Positions 29,581 through 38,070 of a stretch of 64,000 nucleotides of DNA are shown here, piece by piece. The stretch spans positions 262,784-326,783 of the forward strand of contig NZ_FZOD01000004.1 of the NCBI RefSeq assembly GCF_900188345.1, read 5' to 3'. The stretch comes from Streptosporangium subroseum. GTDB taxonomy: Bacteria; Actinomycetota; Actinomycetes; Streptosporangiales; Streptosporangiaceae. Every line of letters begins with the position of its first letter. Position 1 is the stretch's first letter. The translations under genes were made by a program, and so were the position numbers. The notes beneath the pieces are model-generated. The model was not told where the DNA came from and did not search any database. It saw only the letters and a list, made by a program, of their open reading frames with translations.

Positions 29581-29700
29581 GATGTGCGCCGAACGGCAGG
29601 CGGCGCGCCGCGTGCGGGACGGCGCGGCGCAGCGCATGCGGAACGGCGGACGGCGCGACGCGACGCGTACGGGACGGCGCAGCGCGTGCGGGACGGCGGC
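29581..29700. repeat. GC-rich repeat block
   Basis: The unit GCGTGCGGGACGGCG or close variants recurs several times. It follows the period-21 array directly. Confidence 0.6.
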
Positions 29701-29899
29701 GTCAAGGTCGGCCCGCGGCCGGGCCGGGGGCGTGCCGGGGGATGGATCGGCCGCAAACCACGGGGACCCGGATACGAGGGTGAGAAGACGGAAGGACCGG
29801 CCGCGGGGCCCGGCGCGGGCGGCGAGAGGTGGAAGGCCACGGACATGACCGGCGCGGCCACGACGTCGCGACCGCCCGGCGATCGTGCCGGCCGGCGTT

Positions 29900-30721
29900 C
29901 TATCTGGTCGCACCGGAGGGCAGCTGCCAGTCCTTGGCCATGGCGGAGGACGGCAGCGGCCGGCCCTTGACCGCGATGGAGGCCAGCGGCCGATCCCGGA
30001 GCTGACGGACGAGCTGCTCACGGACCTCACGGGTGTGGCGCCGGCTGACCGGCAGCGTCTCGGTGCCCACGCGCAGCATCACCCGGCCGCCGTCGAAACG
30101 CAGCTCGCTCACGTGCCGCACCGAGACCAGCGTGCTGCGATGCACCCGGATGAAGCCGGACCCGGCCCAGCGCCGCTCCAGAGCGGCCAGTGGCATGCGC
30201 ACCAGATAGCTGCCCTCCACGGTGTGCAGCCGTACGTAGTCGCCCTTCGCCTCGGCGAACCAGACCGCCTGCTGGGGCACGAACCTGGTCCGTCCGGCGA
30301 GCTCGACCGGGATGACGTCCTCCGGGGCCGAGTCGGCCGCCGCCGGTATCGCGGACTCCAGGCGCCGCACGGCCTCCGCCAGCCGGTCGGCCCGGACCGG
30401 CTTGAGCAGGTAGTCCACCGCCTCCAGCTCGAAGGCCTGGACGGCGCACTCCTCGTGGGCGGTGACGAACACCAGCCGGGGCGGGTTGGGGAAGCCACCG
30501 ATGAGCCGGGCCAGGTCGAGACCGTCGAGGCCGGGCATGCGGATATCGAGGAAGACCCCGTCGAGCCGCTCCCCGGTCCCGATCATCTGAACCATGTCCT
30601 GGAGCGCCGTGACGCCGCCGGGAGCGGTGGACACGTGCTCGATCCGGGGGTCCTGGCGGAGGAGGTAGGCGATCTCCTCCAGGGCGGGAACCTCATCGTC
30701 AACGGCCAGGACTCGCAACAT
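29900..30721 (-). CDS. LytTR-family response regulator
   Basis: A 273-residue response regulator. The receiver domain, residues 1-125, has the acidic pair VDDE near residue 8, the phosphorylation site D59 (GVFLDIRMPG) and K103 region (VDYLLKPV). Residues about 150-250 are a LytTR DNA-binding domain (VWFAEAKGDYVRLHT, RVHRSTLVSVRHV). It pairs with the LytS-type kinase 79 bases upstream. Such systems regulate cell-wall, carbon-overflow or pyruvate-related genes; the target here is unknown. The last 25 residues are extra. Confidence 0.9.
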   Translation of the reverse strand: MLRVLAVDDEVPALEEIAYLLRQDPRIEHVSTAPGGVTALQDMVQMIGTGERLDGVFLDIRMPGLDGLDLARLIGGFPNPPRLVFVTAHEECAVQAFELEAVDYLLKPVRADRLAEAVRRLESAIPAAADSAPEDVIPVELAGRTRFVPQQAVWFAEAKGDYVRLHTVEGSYLVRMPLAALERRWAGSGFIRVHRSTLVSVRHVSELRFDGGRVMLRVGTETLPVSRRHTREVREQLVRQLRDRPLASIAVKGRPLPSSAMAKDWQLPSGATR

Positions 30722-30800
30722 GACCCCACGCTGCCCCCTGAACCACTTCCACCGCAAGCCGCATGGCAACTTCAGGTAATAGTTTGACTACAAATAGCTA

Positions 30801-31982
30801 TTACCAAGGGTGAATCTTGGGCACTCGCAGGTTTATCTTGGTGCCCGCGTCCAGCTCGCTCTCCACGACGAGACCGTAGTCCTCGCCGTAGATCTGGCGG
30901 AGCCGGGCGTCGACGTTGGCCAGCCCGATTCCGCCCTCGCCCCGCCCGCGACGGGAGTCGCCGCCGAGCAGCGACCTGGCCCGTTCGGGCGACATGCCCC
31001 GCCCGTCGTCCTCCACGCTGATGTGCGCCTCAGAACCCGCGTCCTCGACCACCACCCGCACCTCGCCGGGTCCGGTGGCGGCTCCGACCCCGTGCTTGAC
31101 GGCGTTCTCCACCAACGGCTGCAGAAATAGGAACGGCACCGGCATCGACAGCACCTCCGGCGCCACCCGGACGGTGAAGCGGAGGCGGTCGCCGAACCGG
31201 GCACGTTCCAGCAGCAGATACCGGTCCACGCAGTGGAGCTCCTCGGCCAGGGTGGTGAAGTCCCGTGCCCCGCTCAGCGCGTATCTGGTGAAGTCGGCGA
31301 AGTCCATCAGCAGCTCCCGGGCCCGCTCGGGGTCGGTGCGGACGAAGGAGACGATGGTGGTCAGCGCGTTGTAGACGAAGTGCGGGGACATCTGCGCGCG
31401 CAACGCCCGCAGCTCGGCCTCCATGGCACGCCGCCGGGAGGAGTCGAACTCGGCCAGCTCCAGCTGACCGGAGACCCATCGGGCGACCTCCGTGACGGTC
31501 CGCACCAGCACCGCGCTCAACGCGGTGTCATAGACCGCCAGAGCGCCCACCGCCCGCCCGTCGACGACGAGGGGCACGACCACCGCGCCCCGGATCGGGC
31601 AACCCGGGGCGTCGCAGGTGAAGGCGTCTCCGATGACCACGTGCGGACGTCCCGAGGCGAGCGCGATCCGGGCGTGCTCGGATGCGTGGGCCCGCTGACA
31701 GTCCGCCCCACCGTCCCAGGCGAGCACGCCGCCGGCGTCCGACACCGCGACGGCGCTGGTGCCCAGCAGGATCCGCAGGTGACAGACCGCCTTGCGCGCG
31801 GAGTCGCGCGTCAGCCCGGCTCGCAGCGAGGGAGCCGCCATCGCCGCGATGTGCAGGGTGACGAAGGTGGCCTCGTCCGGCAGATCGTCCGGACGGCGGG
31901 AGAGCACGGGCCGGCGGCGGGGCAGGATGAATCCGAGAAAGGTGCCGGTGACGCAGAGCAGCATCCAGCCACTGGTCGACAT
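30801..31982 (-). CDS. LytS-type sensor histidine kinase
   Basis: A 393-residue kinase. It has one N-terminal hydrophobic segment (about 5-20), a GAF-like sensor region (about 50-170) with a cysteine pair in FTCDAPGCPIRG, a HisKA_5/His_kinase domain with H201 (MSPHFVYNAL), and an HATPase domain (FLQPLVENAVKHG, DDGRGM, GIGLANVDARL). It phosphorylates the LytTR regulator next to it. ATG 31982 is 6 nt after a TACGGT box (31994-31989), so a leaderless start is likely. The signal is unknown. Confidence 0.9.
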   Translation of the reverse strand: MSTSGWMLLCVTGTFLGFILPRRRPVLSRRPDDLPDEATFVTLHIAAMAAPSLRAGLTRDSARKAVCHLRILLGTSAVAVSDAGGVLAWDGGADCQRAHASEHARIALASGRPHVVIGDAFTCDAPGCPIRGAVVVPLVVDGRAVGALAVYDTALSAVLVRTVTEVARWVSGQLELAEFDSSRRRAMEAELRALRAQMSPHFVYNALTTIVSFVRTDPERARELLMDFADFTRYALSGARDFTTLAEELHCVDRYLLLERARFGDRLRFTVRVAPEVLSMPVPFLFLQPLVENAVKHGVGAATGPGEVRVVVEDAGSEAHISVEDDGRGMSPERARSLLGGDSRRGRGEGGIGLANVDARLRQIYGEDYGLVVESELDAGTKINLRVPKIHPW

Positions 31983-32039
31983 GGGGGAACCGTAGCCAAC
32001 CACGGCCAACCGCCCCGGACAATCAGGGGAAAACCCTGA

Positions 32040-32660
32040 TCACAGCGGCCCTTCGCCCGGTTCCTCCTGATAGGAATAGCGCTGCTCGCGCCAGGGGTCG
32101 GCGATGTTGTGGTAGCCGCGCTCCTCCCAGAAGCCACGCCTGTCCTCCAGCAGGTATTCCACGGCGCGCACCCATTTGACGCTCTTCCAGGCATACAGGT
32201 GCGGGACGACCAGCCTGACGGGGAAACCCCGCTCGGGGGGCAGCGGCTTCTCGTCGAGCTCCAGGACGAACATCGTCTGGCTGCTGGCGAAGTCGCTCAT
32301 CCGCACGTTGGCGCTGTAGCCGTACTCGGCCCAGATCATCACGTGCTTCACGTCCTGCGCGGGCGGGGCCAGTTTCATCAACGTCGCCGCCGATACCCCG
32401 CTCCACTCGTTTCCCATGATCGAGAACTTCGTGACGCAGTGGAAGTCGGCCAGGATCGTGGTGCGTGGCAGCTCGGAGAACTGCGACCAGGTGAACCGGT
32501 GCTGTTCACCCGAAGCGGTCGCCCCCATGACGTGCAACTCCCACGTGGCCGGGCGGAACGTGGGCACCCGGCCGTAATGGATCACCGGCCGTCCTCGGGG
32601 GACGTACTGGCCTGGAGGCAGACGAGTGTCCTCCCGTGGAGGTTCGGACTGCTCCACCAT
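32040..32660 (-). CDS. Molybdopterin-dependent oxidoreductase, sulfite-oxidase fold
   Basis: A 206-residue protein of the oxidoreductase molybdopterin-binding family (YedY/sulfite oxidase core). C75 in ILADFHCVTKFS is the expected molybdenum ligand. Further conserved parts are WSGVSAATLMKLA, GYSANVRMSDF and FPVRLVVPHLYAWKSVKWVRAVEYL. There is no signal peptide or dimerisation domain, so it is a short cytosolic version. Electron partners and substrate are unknown. ATG 32660 has a GGGGAG site. Confidence 0.88.
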   Translation of the reverse strand: MVEQSEPPREDTRLPPGQYVPRGRPVIHYGRVPTFRPATWELHVMGATASGEQHRFTWSQFSELPRTTILADFHCVTKFSIMGNEWSGVSAATLMKLAPPAQDVKHVMIWAEYGYSANVRMSDFASSQTMFVLELDEKPLPPERGFPVRLVVPHLYAWKSVKWVRAVEYLLEDRRGFWEERGYHNIADPWREQRYSYQEEPGEGPL

Positions 32661-33079
32661 CACTCCCCTCGCCGTTTCCCCGGTAACACGGGGCAATCCT
32701 GCCACCGCGAGTTTTCCGCCGGTCCGGCGGCCACCGGATAAAGCTCCCCGCCGATCAGATCACCGCTCCGGAGCCCGGCCGGCTGTCACGCCCGGCCACC
32801 GCCGCCTCGGCCGTGATCGCCATGATCGCCGTGATCGCCGGGATCGCCGCCTCAGCCACCGCCGCCTCCGCCGTGATCGCCGTGGTCGCCGGGATCGCTC
32901 CCTCGGCCGCCACCTCCGCCGCCCACGTCGACCGTCGACCGGGCGGGCCTCAGGGTAGCGTCCCAGCTCCGCCTGGGCGGACGACGCACCGCGCCGCGTC
33001 GCCCTGGGGCACCCGGTTGACGGCCCCCTCCCTCTCCAGGTCACGGGCACGATCTCGCGGTGCGCTATCCTTACCCGCG
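32661..33079. other. Gap upstream of the DAHP synthase leader
   Basis: The stretch holds an imperfect repeat block (32796-32908) and then the promoter of the leader peptide. No gene was recognised. Confidence 0.55.
32796..32908. repeat. Imperfect short tandem repeats
   Basis: The 9-mer CCGTGATCG and variants recur, within a larger unit of about 60 bp (CCACCGCCGCCTC followed by GCCGTGATCGCC) present twice. Confidence 0.6.
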
Positions 33080-33154
33080 ATGCGTACTGTGTTCTGGTTT
33101 TGGTATGGCGACGGACCCGTAGGTCGGACCGTTCGCCCCCAGATGCTGCGCTGA
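33080..33154 (+). CDS. Aromatic-rich leader peptide of DAHP synthase
   Basis: A 24-residue open frame starts at ATG 33080 and encodes Phe-Trp-Phe-Trp-Tyr at positions 5-9. A TATCCT -10 box (33066-33071) ends 8 nt upstream, so translation can begin almost at the transcript's 5' end. It lies 16 bases before a strong terminator hairpin and 97 bases before the DAHP synthase gene. This is the layout of ribosome-mediated attenuation: stalling on aromatic codons when charged tRNA is scarce would favour read-through. The role is inferred from sequence. Confidence 0.8.
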   Translation: MRTVFWFWYGDGPVGRTVRPQMLR

Positions 33155-33170
33155 CAGCCAGGCGAACTTC

Positions 33171-33205
33171 AAGGCCCCGGGTCCGGATTTCGGACTCGGG
33201 GCCTT
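33171..33205 (+). terminator. Attenuator hairpin before DAHP synthase
   Basis: A 15-pair stem (one G-U) with a GATTT loop is followed by CTGCGTTT. Two competing pairings are possible: CGGACC (33125-33130) inside the leader frame with GGTCCG (33180-33185) in the 5' arm, and GTTCGCC (33131-33137) with GGCGAAC (33161-33167). Confidence 0.8.
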
Positions 33206-33251
33206 CTGCGTTTCCAACCCCCTATCGACTACCGAGCACCAGAGGAGAGAC

Positions 33252-34289
33252 ATGGTCATCGTCATGGGCCCCGACGCCACCCAGGAAGACGTCGAGGCGA
33301 TCGTGGAGATCATCGATACGGCGGGCGGCGACGCCTTCGTCAGCCGGGGAGTGAGTCGTACGATCATCGGCCTGGTCGGCGACGTCGCCCAGTTCGCGAC
33401 GCTCAACCTGCGCGGCATGCGCGGGGTGGCCGACGTGATGCGGGTGACCGCGCCCTACAAGCTGGTGAGCCGGGACAACCATCCCGAGCGCTCCACCGTC
33501 CGGGTCGGCGGCGTGCCCATCGGCCCCGGCACGGTCACGCTGATCGCCGGCCCGTGTGCGGTGGAGACCCCGCAGCAGACGCTGGAGGCGGCCCAGATGG
33601 CCAGGGCCGCCGGGGCCACCCTGCTGCGAGGCGGCGCCTACAAGCCCCGTACCTCCCCCTACGCCTTCCAGGGTCTCGGCGAGGCGGGCCTGCGGATCCT
33701 CGCCGACGTGCGCGAGCAGACCGGACTGCCCATCGTTACCGAGGTCGTCGACGCCCACGACGTGGAACTGGTCGCCTCCTACGCCGACATGCTGCAGGTC
33801 GGCACCCGCAACGCGCAGAACTTCGCGCTGCTCCAGGCGGTCGGCGGGATCGGTAAGCCGGTCATGCTCAAGCGCGGCATGAACGCCACCATCGAGGAGT
33901 GGCTGATGGCCGCCGAGTACATCGCCCAGCGCGGCAATCTCGACATCGTGCTGTGCGAGCGCGGCATCCGCACCTTCGAGACCGCCACCCGCAACACCCT
34001 GGACGTCTCCGCGGTCCCGGTCGCCCAGCGGCTGTCACACCTGCCGGTCATCATCGACCCGTCCCACTCCGGCGGCCACCGCGATCTTGTCCTGCCGCTC
34101 ACCCGGGCGGCCATCGCCGTCGGCGCCGACGGCGTGATCATCGACGTTCACCCCCACCCGGAGCAGGCCCTCTGCGACGGCCCCCAGGCGCTGGTCGACG
34201 GCGACCTGGACGAGCTGGCGCGCGTGATGCGCGAGTTCCCGCCGCTGCTGGGCAAGATCGCAGCCGGCGACGCCCTGACCCCCGCCTGA
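33252..34289 (+). CDS. aroF: DAHP synthase, type I-beta
   Basis: A 345-residue enzyme for the first step of the shikimate pathway (phosphoenolpyruvate plus erythrose 4-phosphate). Residues 1-68 form a ferredoxin-like regulatory domain as in Thermotoga DAHP synthase. The barrel has LIAGPCAVETPQQ, RGGAYKPRTSPYAFQG, QVGTRNAQNF, KPVMLKRGM, ERGIRTFE, DPSHSGGHRDLV and DVHPHPEQALCDG with metal and substrate residues. ATG 33252 follows a GAGGAG site. Expression is probably controlled by the aromatic leader peptide and attenuator upstream, on top of allosteric control. Confidence 0.95.
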   Translation: MVIVMGPDATQEDVEAIVEIIDTAGGDAFVSRGVSRTIIGLVGDVAQFATLNLRGMRGVADVMRVTAPYKLVSRDNHPERSTVRVGGVPIGPGTVTLIAGPCAVETPQQTLEAAQMARAAGATLLRGGAYKPRTSPYAFQGLGEAGLRILADVREQTGLPIVTEVVDAHDVELVASYADMLQVGTRNAQNFALLQAVGGIGKPVMLKRGMNATIEEWLMAAEYIAQRGNLDIVLCERGIRTFETATRNTLDVSAVPVAQRLSHLPVIIDPSHSGGHRDLVLPLTRAAIAVGADGVIIDVHPHPEQALCDGPQALVDGDLDELARVMREFPPLLGKIAAGDALTPA

Positions 34290-34340
34290 CCGTCGCCCCG
34301 TGCCCGGCCTCGCGTCGATCCGCCACTGGCACCCACGCTT

Positions 34341-34382
34341 TTCCGGTACGGCCGGCGCCACAGACCGCCTGCCGTACCGGAA
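34341..34382. terminator. Hairpin between convergent aroF and thiI
   Basis: A perfect 12-bp stem (TTCCGGTACGGC with its complement) with an 18-nt loop lies 52 bases after aroF and 10 before the end of thiI. Confidence 0.55.
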
Positions 34383-34391
34383 GGTCCGCTC

Positions 34392-35594
34392 TCAGTCCTC
34401 CAGCTTGTATTCCTGGAGGGAGCCGGCAAGCTGGACGGCGAGATCTTCGGCGTCCATGCGCCGCTCGATCTGCTTGAGATCCGCGACCTTGGCGGCGAGC
34501 TCGACGCGGCGGGGGGCGAGGAGGGTGCAGCAGTCCTCGTCGGGAAGCTCGGAGATCTCCAGGGTGCCGATGCGGCGGGCCTCCGCCATGATCTCGGTCT
34601 TGTCGAAGCCGATGAGCGGGCGCAGGATCGGCAGGTCGACCGCGTCGTCCTGGGCGGTGATGTTCTGCAGGGTCTGGGAGGCCACCTGGCCGAGGGAGTC
34701 ACCCGTGATCAGAGCCGCGGAGCGGAGGCGGTGGGCGACCTCCTCCGCGGTCTTGAGCATCAGGCGGCGCTGAGTGATGATCGCCAGGCGCTCCTGGCCG
34801 GAGGCCTTGATGGACTGCTGCGCCTTGCCGAAGGGGACGACCCATAGCCGGGACTTGCCCTGAAACTTGTCCAGTGCCCGGACCAGCGCGTACGCCTTGT
34901 AAATGGACTCGGAGGTGCTGAACGGGATGCCGGAGAAGTGCAGGAAGTCGACCCGCATGCCGCGGCGCATCATCCGGTAGGCCGCCACCGGGGAGTCGAT
35001 GCCTCCGGACATCAGGACGAGGCCCCGGCCGCTGCTGCCGACGGGCAGCCCGCCCTGGCCCGGCAGACCGCCGGTGAAGACGAACGCCTCGTCGCGGTCG
35101 ACCTCGATGGAGACCACGAGCTCGGGGTTCTTCAGGTCGACCGGCAGGCCGTAGATGTCGTTGAGCTCTCCGCCGACCGAGCGGTCCAGTTGCATCGAGG
35201 TCAGCGGGAAACGCTTGTCGCGGCGGCGGGAGCGGACCGCGAAGGAGACGCCGCGCTTGACGTCGTCGCGGTCGGCCAGCAGCTCGATCGCGGCCTTGGT
35301 GATCGTCGAGGGGTCCTTGGCGACCTTCCAGGCCCGGTGGATCCAGATCAGCCCGGGGACGTGGCTGACCCGCTCGGCGACCGCGTCGGCGATCTCGACG
35401 CCGGTGCCCTCGGGGAGGAAGAGCGCGATGACTCCGTGGCGCTGCCGCACGTCGACCTTGACGCCGATGTCCTTCAGGGCGGCCTTGAGGTTGGCCTGCA
35501 GCCTCTGCTCGAAGAGCTCTCGGTTGTTTCCCTTGAGGACGACCTCGCCCAGTTTGAGCAGAACACAGGGCTCGCCCAGAGCGGACATGGTCAT
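34392..35594 (-). CDS. thiI: tRNA 4-thiouridine synthase ThiI
   Basis: A 400-residue enzyme that installs 4-thiouridine at tRNA position 8 and, in some species, supports thiazole synthesis. It has the N-terminal ferredoxin-like plus THUMP domain (about 1-170) and an AANH-type PP-loop domain with the ATP motif LMSGGIDSPVAA near 186. It lacks the C-terminal rhodanese domain of E. coli ThiI but has a conserved DEDCCTLLAPRR. ATG 35594 is supported by GGAGGT 6 bases upstream. Confidence 0.93.
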   Translation of the reverse strand: MTMSALGEPCVLLKLGEVVLKGNNRELFEQRLQANLKAALKDIGVKVDVRQRHGVIALFLPEGTGVEIADAVAERVSHVPGLIWIHRAWKVAKDPSTITKAAIELLADRDDVKRGVSFAVRSRRRDKRFPLTSMQLDRSVGGELNDIYGLPVDLKNPELVVSIEVDRDEAFVFTGGLPGQGGLPVGSSGRGLVLMSGGIDSPVAAYRMMRRGMRVDFLHFSGIPFSTSESIYKAYALVRALDKFQGKSRLWVVPFGKAQQSIKASGQERLAIITQRRLMLKTAEEVAHRLRSAALITGDSLGQVASQTLQNITAQDDAVDLPILRPLIGFDKTEIMAEARRIGTLEISELPDEDCCTLLAPRRVELAAKVADLKQIERRMDAEDLAVQLAGSLQEYKLED

Positions 35595-36401
35595 GGTGCA
35601 ACCTCCGGTGGAGCTTCGAGGGGAAAGTGGAACCATCGTCAAGTGTCTCGCGGGACCACCTAAAGACAACGTCTCGACCTCGTTACTTTAGTAGGCCCCG
35701 CGACCCGCCGGAGCCTTGCCCGGGGCGCATCGGAGGAGTTCCGCCCGCCCGCGGAGCAGCGGCACGTCTGGCCGCGGTCCGTACGGTCCCCCGGGAATCC
35801 CCAGGAATCACGGCCATCCGGACCGCCGCGCGCCCGCCCACGGCGGCCAGGACCTCGAAGCCGGCCTCGGGCGGATGCGCGGGAAACGCGGGACGCGAAC
35901 GCACAGCCGCACGGCAGAGCCCCGCCGACGAACTGTTGTTCGTCGGCGAGGCCGAAGTTCACTCGTTCTGCCGTGTTGGCTGTGATGGCTGTGATGGCTG
36001 TATGTGTGACGACCCCGTGCCCACCCGACGATCTATCGGGTCCGCGGGACCGCCTTCACCGACTCTGAGATCGTCTTCACGCGGCCGCCGCCGGCCTCGA
36101 CGATTACGCCGACGCCGGATTCGACTCTGACACCCTTCCCGGACGCCTGCTCATTCTCCGACGGCAATGAAGGTCACTTCCATTCCGAAATGGTTTCGCA
36201 GGGAGTCTTTGCGGACGGCGTTGCGGCACAGACGGCGGTCATGAGCACCCCCGAACGGATCTCACGGACCGCACCTCCGGCCCGGCCATCTCGGCGGATT
36301 CACACCGGACGGTCTCAGCTCAACCGCTGATTCGCGGCCCGGCCCCTCTCTCCAGACCTCTGGGGCCGACCAGAAGGGCATCCAGGCCGTTCCGCGGATT
36401 A
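35595..36401. other. Gap without recognised genes
   Basis: About 800 bases with only short, unconvincing frames. A short repeat (TGTGATGGC, two copies) lies near 35980-36000. Nothing else was recognised. Confidence 0.55.
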
Positions 36402-36624
36402 TCAGTTGTTGTTGTTATTGTTGTTGTTGTTCCCGCCCCCATTGTTGTTGTTATTGTTGTTGTTGTTTCCTCCGCCGCCGTTGTTGTTATTGTTGTTGTT
36501 GTTGTTTCCGCCGCCGTTGTTGTTGTTATTGTTGTTGTTATTGTTCCCGCGACCTCCATTATTGTTGTTGTTATTATTGTTGTTGTTTCCGCGGCCTCCG
36601 TTGTTGTTATTGTTGTTATTGTTG
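36402..36624 (-). repeat. Trinucleotide/27-33 bp repeat tract encoding Asn blocks
   Basis: Runs of AAC/AAT codons broken by glycine codons make six near-identical units. The tract is strongly AT-enriched compared with the rest of the window. Confidence 0.85.
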
Positions 36625-36818
36625 TTGTTCCTTCTTTCCCTGCATCTGTCGGGGTTCCTGGCGTTGCGGCAGGGCCTCTGGACGAGGGTCGTGTTCGTGC
36701 CGCTGGATGCCTGGGTCGGGGTGCCAGCGCTGGCGGACTGGGCCGGCATCGTCACGGGGACGACGAGGGCGGAGGCCACCATTGCACCGGCGGCGAGAGC
36801 GTTTCTGACCTTGGACAT
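36402..36818 (-). CDS. Secreted poly-asparagine/glycine repeat protein
   Basis: A 138-residue protein of unknown function. Residues 1-31 form a signal peptide (ending PAQSASAG). A short basic segment with a Cys pair (RPCRNARNPDRCRERR) leads into six blocks of 9-10 asparagines separated by Gly-Gly-Arg-Gly, Gly4 or Gly3, running to the stop. The asparagine codons are mostly AAC with interspersed AAT. ATG 36818 has a GGGG-containing site; an ATG three codons upstream is possible. Comparable Asn/Gly-rich secreted proteins may be disordered or adhesive, but no function is known. Confidence 0.78.
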   Translation of the reverse strand: MSKVRNALAAGAMVASALVVPVTMPAQSASAGTPTQASSGTNTTLVQRPCRNARNPDRCRERRNNNNNNNNNNGGRGNNNNNNNNNNGGRGNNNNNNNNNNGGGNNNNNNNNNGGGGNNNNNNNNNGGGNNNNNNNNN

Positions 36819-37406
36819 GTAGAACACCCCATGTCATCTTGATTGGATTTCGCACGACACCCGGACCGGCACAACGCCGCATCGGTATCGCAAGAACGCC
36901 GGCACGGAGCCGGACATGAATTCCACGTTAGTTGCAGGGCACCGGGGTGGTGCATCAAGGAGGCAAAGCTCTCGGTTCGGTCAGATTACTCTCGGATTTG
37001 CAGCAAAAACCGAGAGTGAGCATTTAATCACCCTGAGTTAATTCGCCTTGACGCTCCGTTTTCCCGGAGATATCCAAATCTCAAAGTTGAATGTTCCAGA
37101 GGTTATTGCGATGCGACCGGAATCCCGTGTGCGGGCCGTATCCGGTTAACACCGGACTCCTCAAACGCTTTTTGCACTCCGGCGAGACGGCAGGTCACCT
37201 GTACAACTCGCACCCGGCGCATATGGTCGGCCATCGGCATCACGGCCCATCAGGCGAAACGACGGAAGATCACGGCACTCTCGCGGCGGCCCGGGCGGCC
37301 GGAAACGACGGCGTCGGCTCGAACGAGATCTCGATCGTCATAACGCAACAAAGCGCGGCCAGATTCAGCTAAGGCGCCAGCGGCCACTTTAGCGAGCCCG
37401 TGACCC
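36819..37406. other. AT-richer gap upstream of the poly-Asn gene
   Basis: The region is less GC-rich than the surroundings. It has an 8-bp stem (36988-36995 with 37010-37017) whose left arm CTCTCGG is repeated at 36969-36975. A 93-codon frame at 37091-37372 has no recognisable features and was not called. Confidence 0.5.
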
Positions 37407-38057
37407 CTATGGCTCGCCGAGCGGTTCGTCGAGTCCCTGCTCGATGGCGTAGCGGACGAGCTCGACACGGTTGTGGAGCTGCAGCTTGTTCAGCGTGTTC
37501 TGGACGTGGTTCTGCACGGTCCGATGAGACAGCACGAGTCGTTCGGCGATCTGCTTGTAGGACAGGCCCTTGGCGACCAGGCGGAGCACCTCCGTCTCCC
37601 GCTCGGTCAGGCGTGGCGCCACGTCGGGAGCGGGCTGGGCCGCCAGCCTCCGATACTCCCCCAGGACGAGCCCCGCCAGCCCGGGAGTGAACACCGCGTC
37701 GCCCCCGGCGGTGCGCCTCACCGCCTCAAGGAACTCCTCCTTGCTTGCGGATTTCAGCAGATACCCTGACGCGCCTGCCTTGACCGCCGCCAGCACGTCG
37801 TCCTGCTCTCCGCTGGCCGACAGCACGAGCACCCGGGGAGGCGGGTCCGACGCCGCCAGCCTTCTGGCCACCTCCACCCCCGACAGATCCGGCAGCTGCA
37901 GATCCAGCACGACCAGCTCGGGCCGGACCGCCGCGGCTACCCGGACCGCCTGCCGTCCCTCCCCGACCGCGGCCACGACCTCATAGCCGGCCTCGGCCAG
38001 ATCCCTGGCCAGTCCGTCCCTCCACATCGGATGGTCGTCCACCACCATCACGCGCAT
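37407..38057 (-). CDS. NarL/FixJ-type response regulator
   Basis: A 216-residue regulator. The receiver domain has the acidic pair at 7-8 and phosphorylation site D52 (LVVLDLQLPDLSG). The C-terminal LuxR-type HTH is clear (LTERETEVLRLVAKGLSYKQIAERLVLSHRTVQ, cut here as LTERETEVLRLVAKGLSYKQ). It follows its kinase by 13 bases and forms one operon with it. ATG 38057 has a GGGAG site. It resembles regulators paired with MacS-type kinases. Confidence 0.92.
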   Translation of the reverse strand: MRVMVVDDHPMWRDGLARDLAEAGYEVVAAVGEGRQAVRVAAAVRPELVVLDLQLPDLSGVEVARRLAASDPPPRVLVLSASGEQDDVLAAVKAGASGYLLKSASKEEFLEAVRRTAGGDAVFTPGLAGLVLGEYRRLAAQPAPDVAPRLTERETEVLRLVAKGLSYKQIAERLVLSHRTVQNHVQNTLNKLQLHNRVELVRYAIEQGLDEPLGEP

Positions 38058-38070
38058 CCGAACTCCCTGA

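Larger units (their letters stand above)
28817..29899. other. Repeat-rich gap without a convincing gene
   Basis: This kilobase holds the nfo terminator, a period-21 degenerate repeat array (29320-29525) and a GC-rich repeat block (29581-29700). Long open frames exist on both strands (for example 29254-29970 plus and 29130-29861 minus), but none has a recognisable domain, a good ribosome site or normal codon bias. Confidence 0.55.

Noticed and set aside
29254..29970. Possible repeat protein on the plus strand
   Set aside because: It overlaps the LytTR gene, has no ribosome site or -10 at the expected distance, and its translation is dominated by the DNA repeats. The minus-strand frame (29130-29861) is equally open.
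36402..36624. Possible assembly or sequencing artefact in the trinucleotide tract
   Set aside because: The frame stays open through six regular units with alternating spacers and is preceded by a good signal peptide, so it reads as a genuine gene, although the exact repeat number may be unreliable.
37091..37372. 93-codon plus-strand frame
   Set aside because: No domain, no signal peptide, no ribosome site, and atypical composition for this genome.
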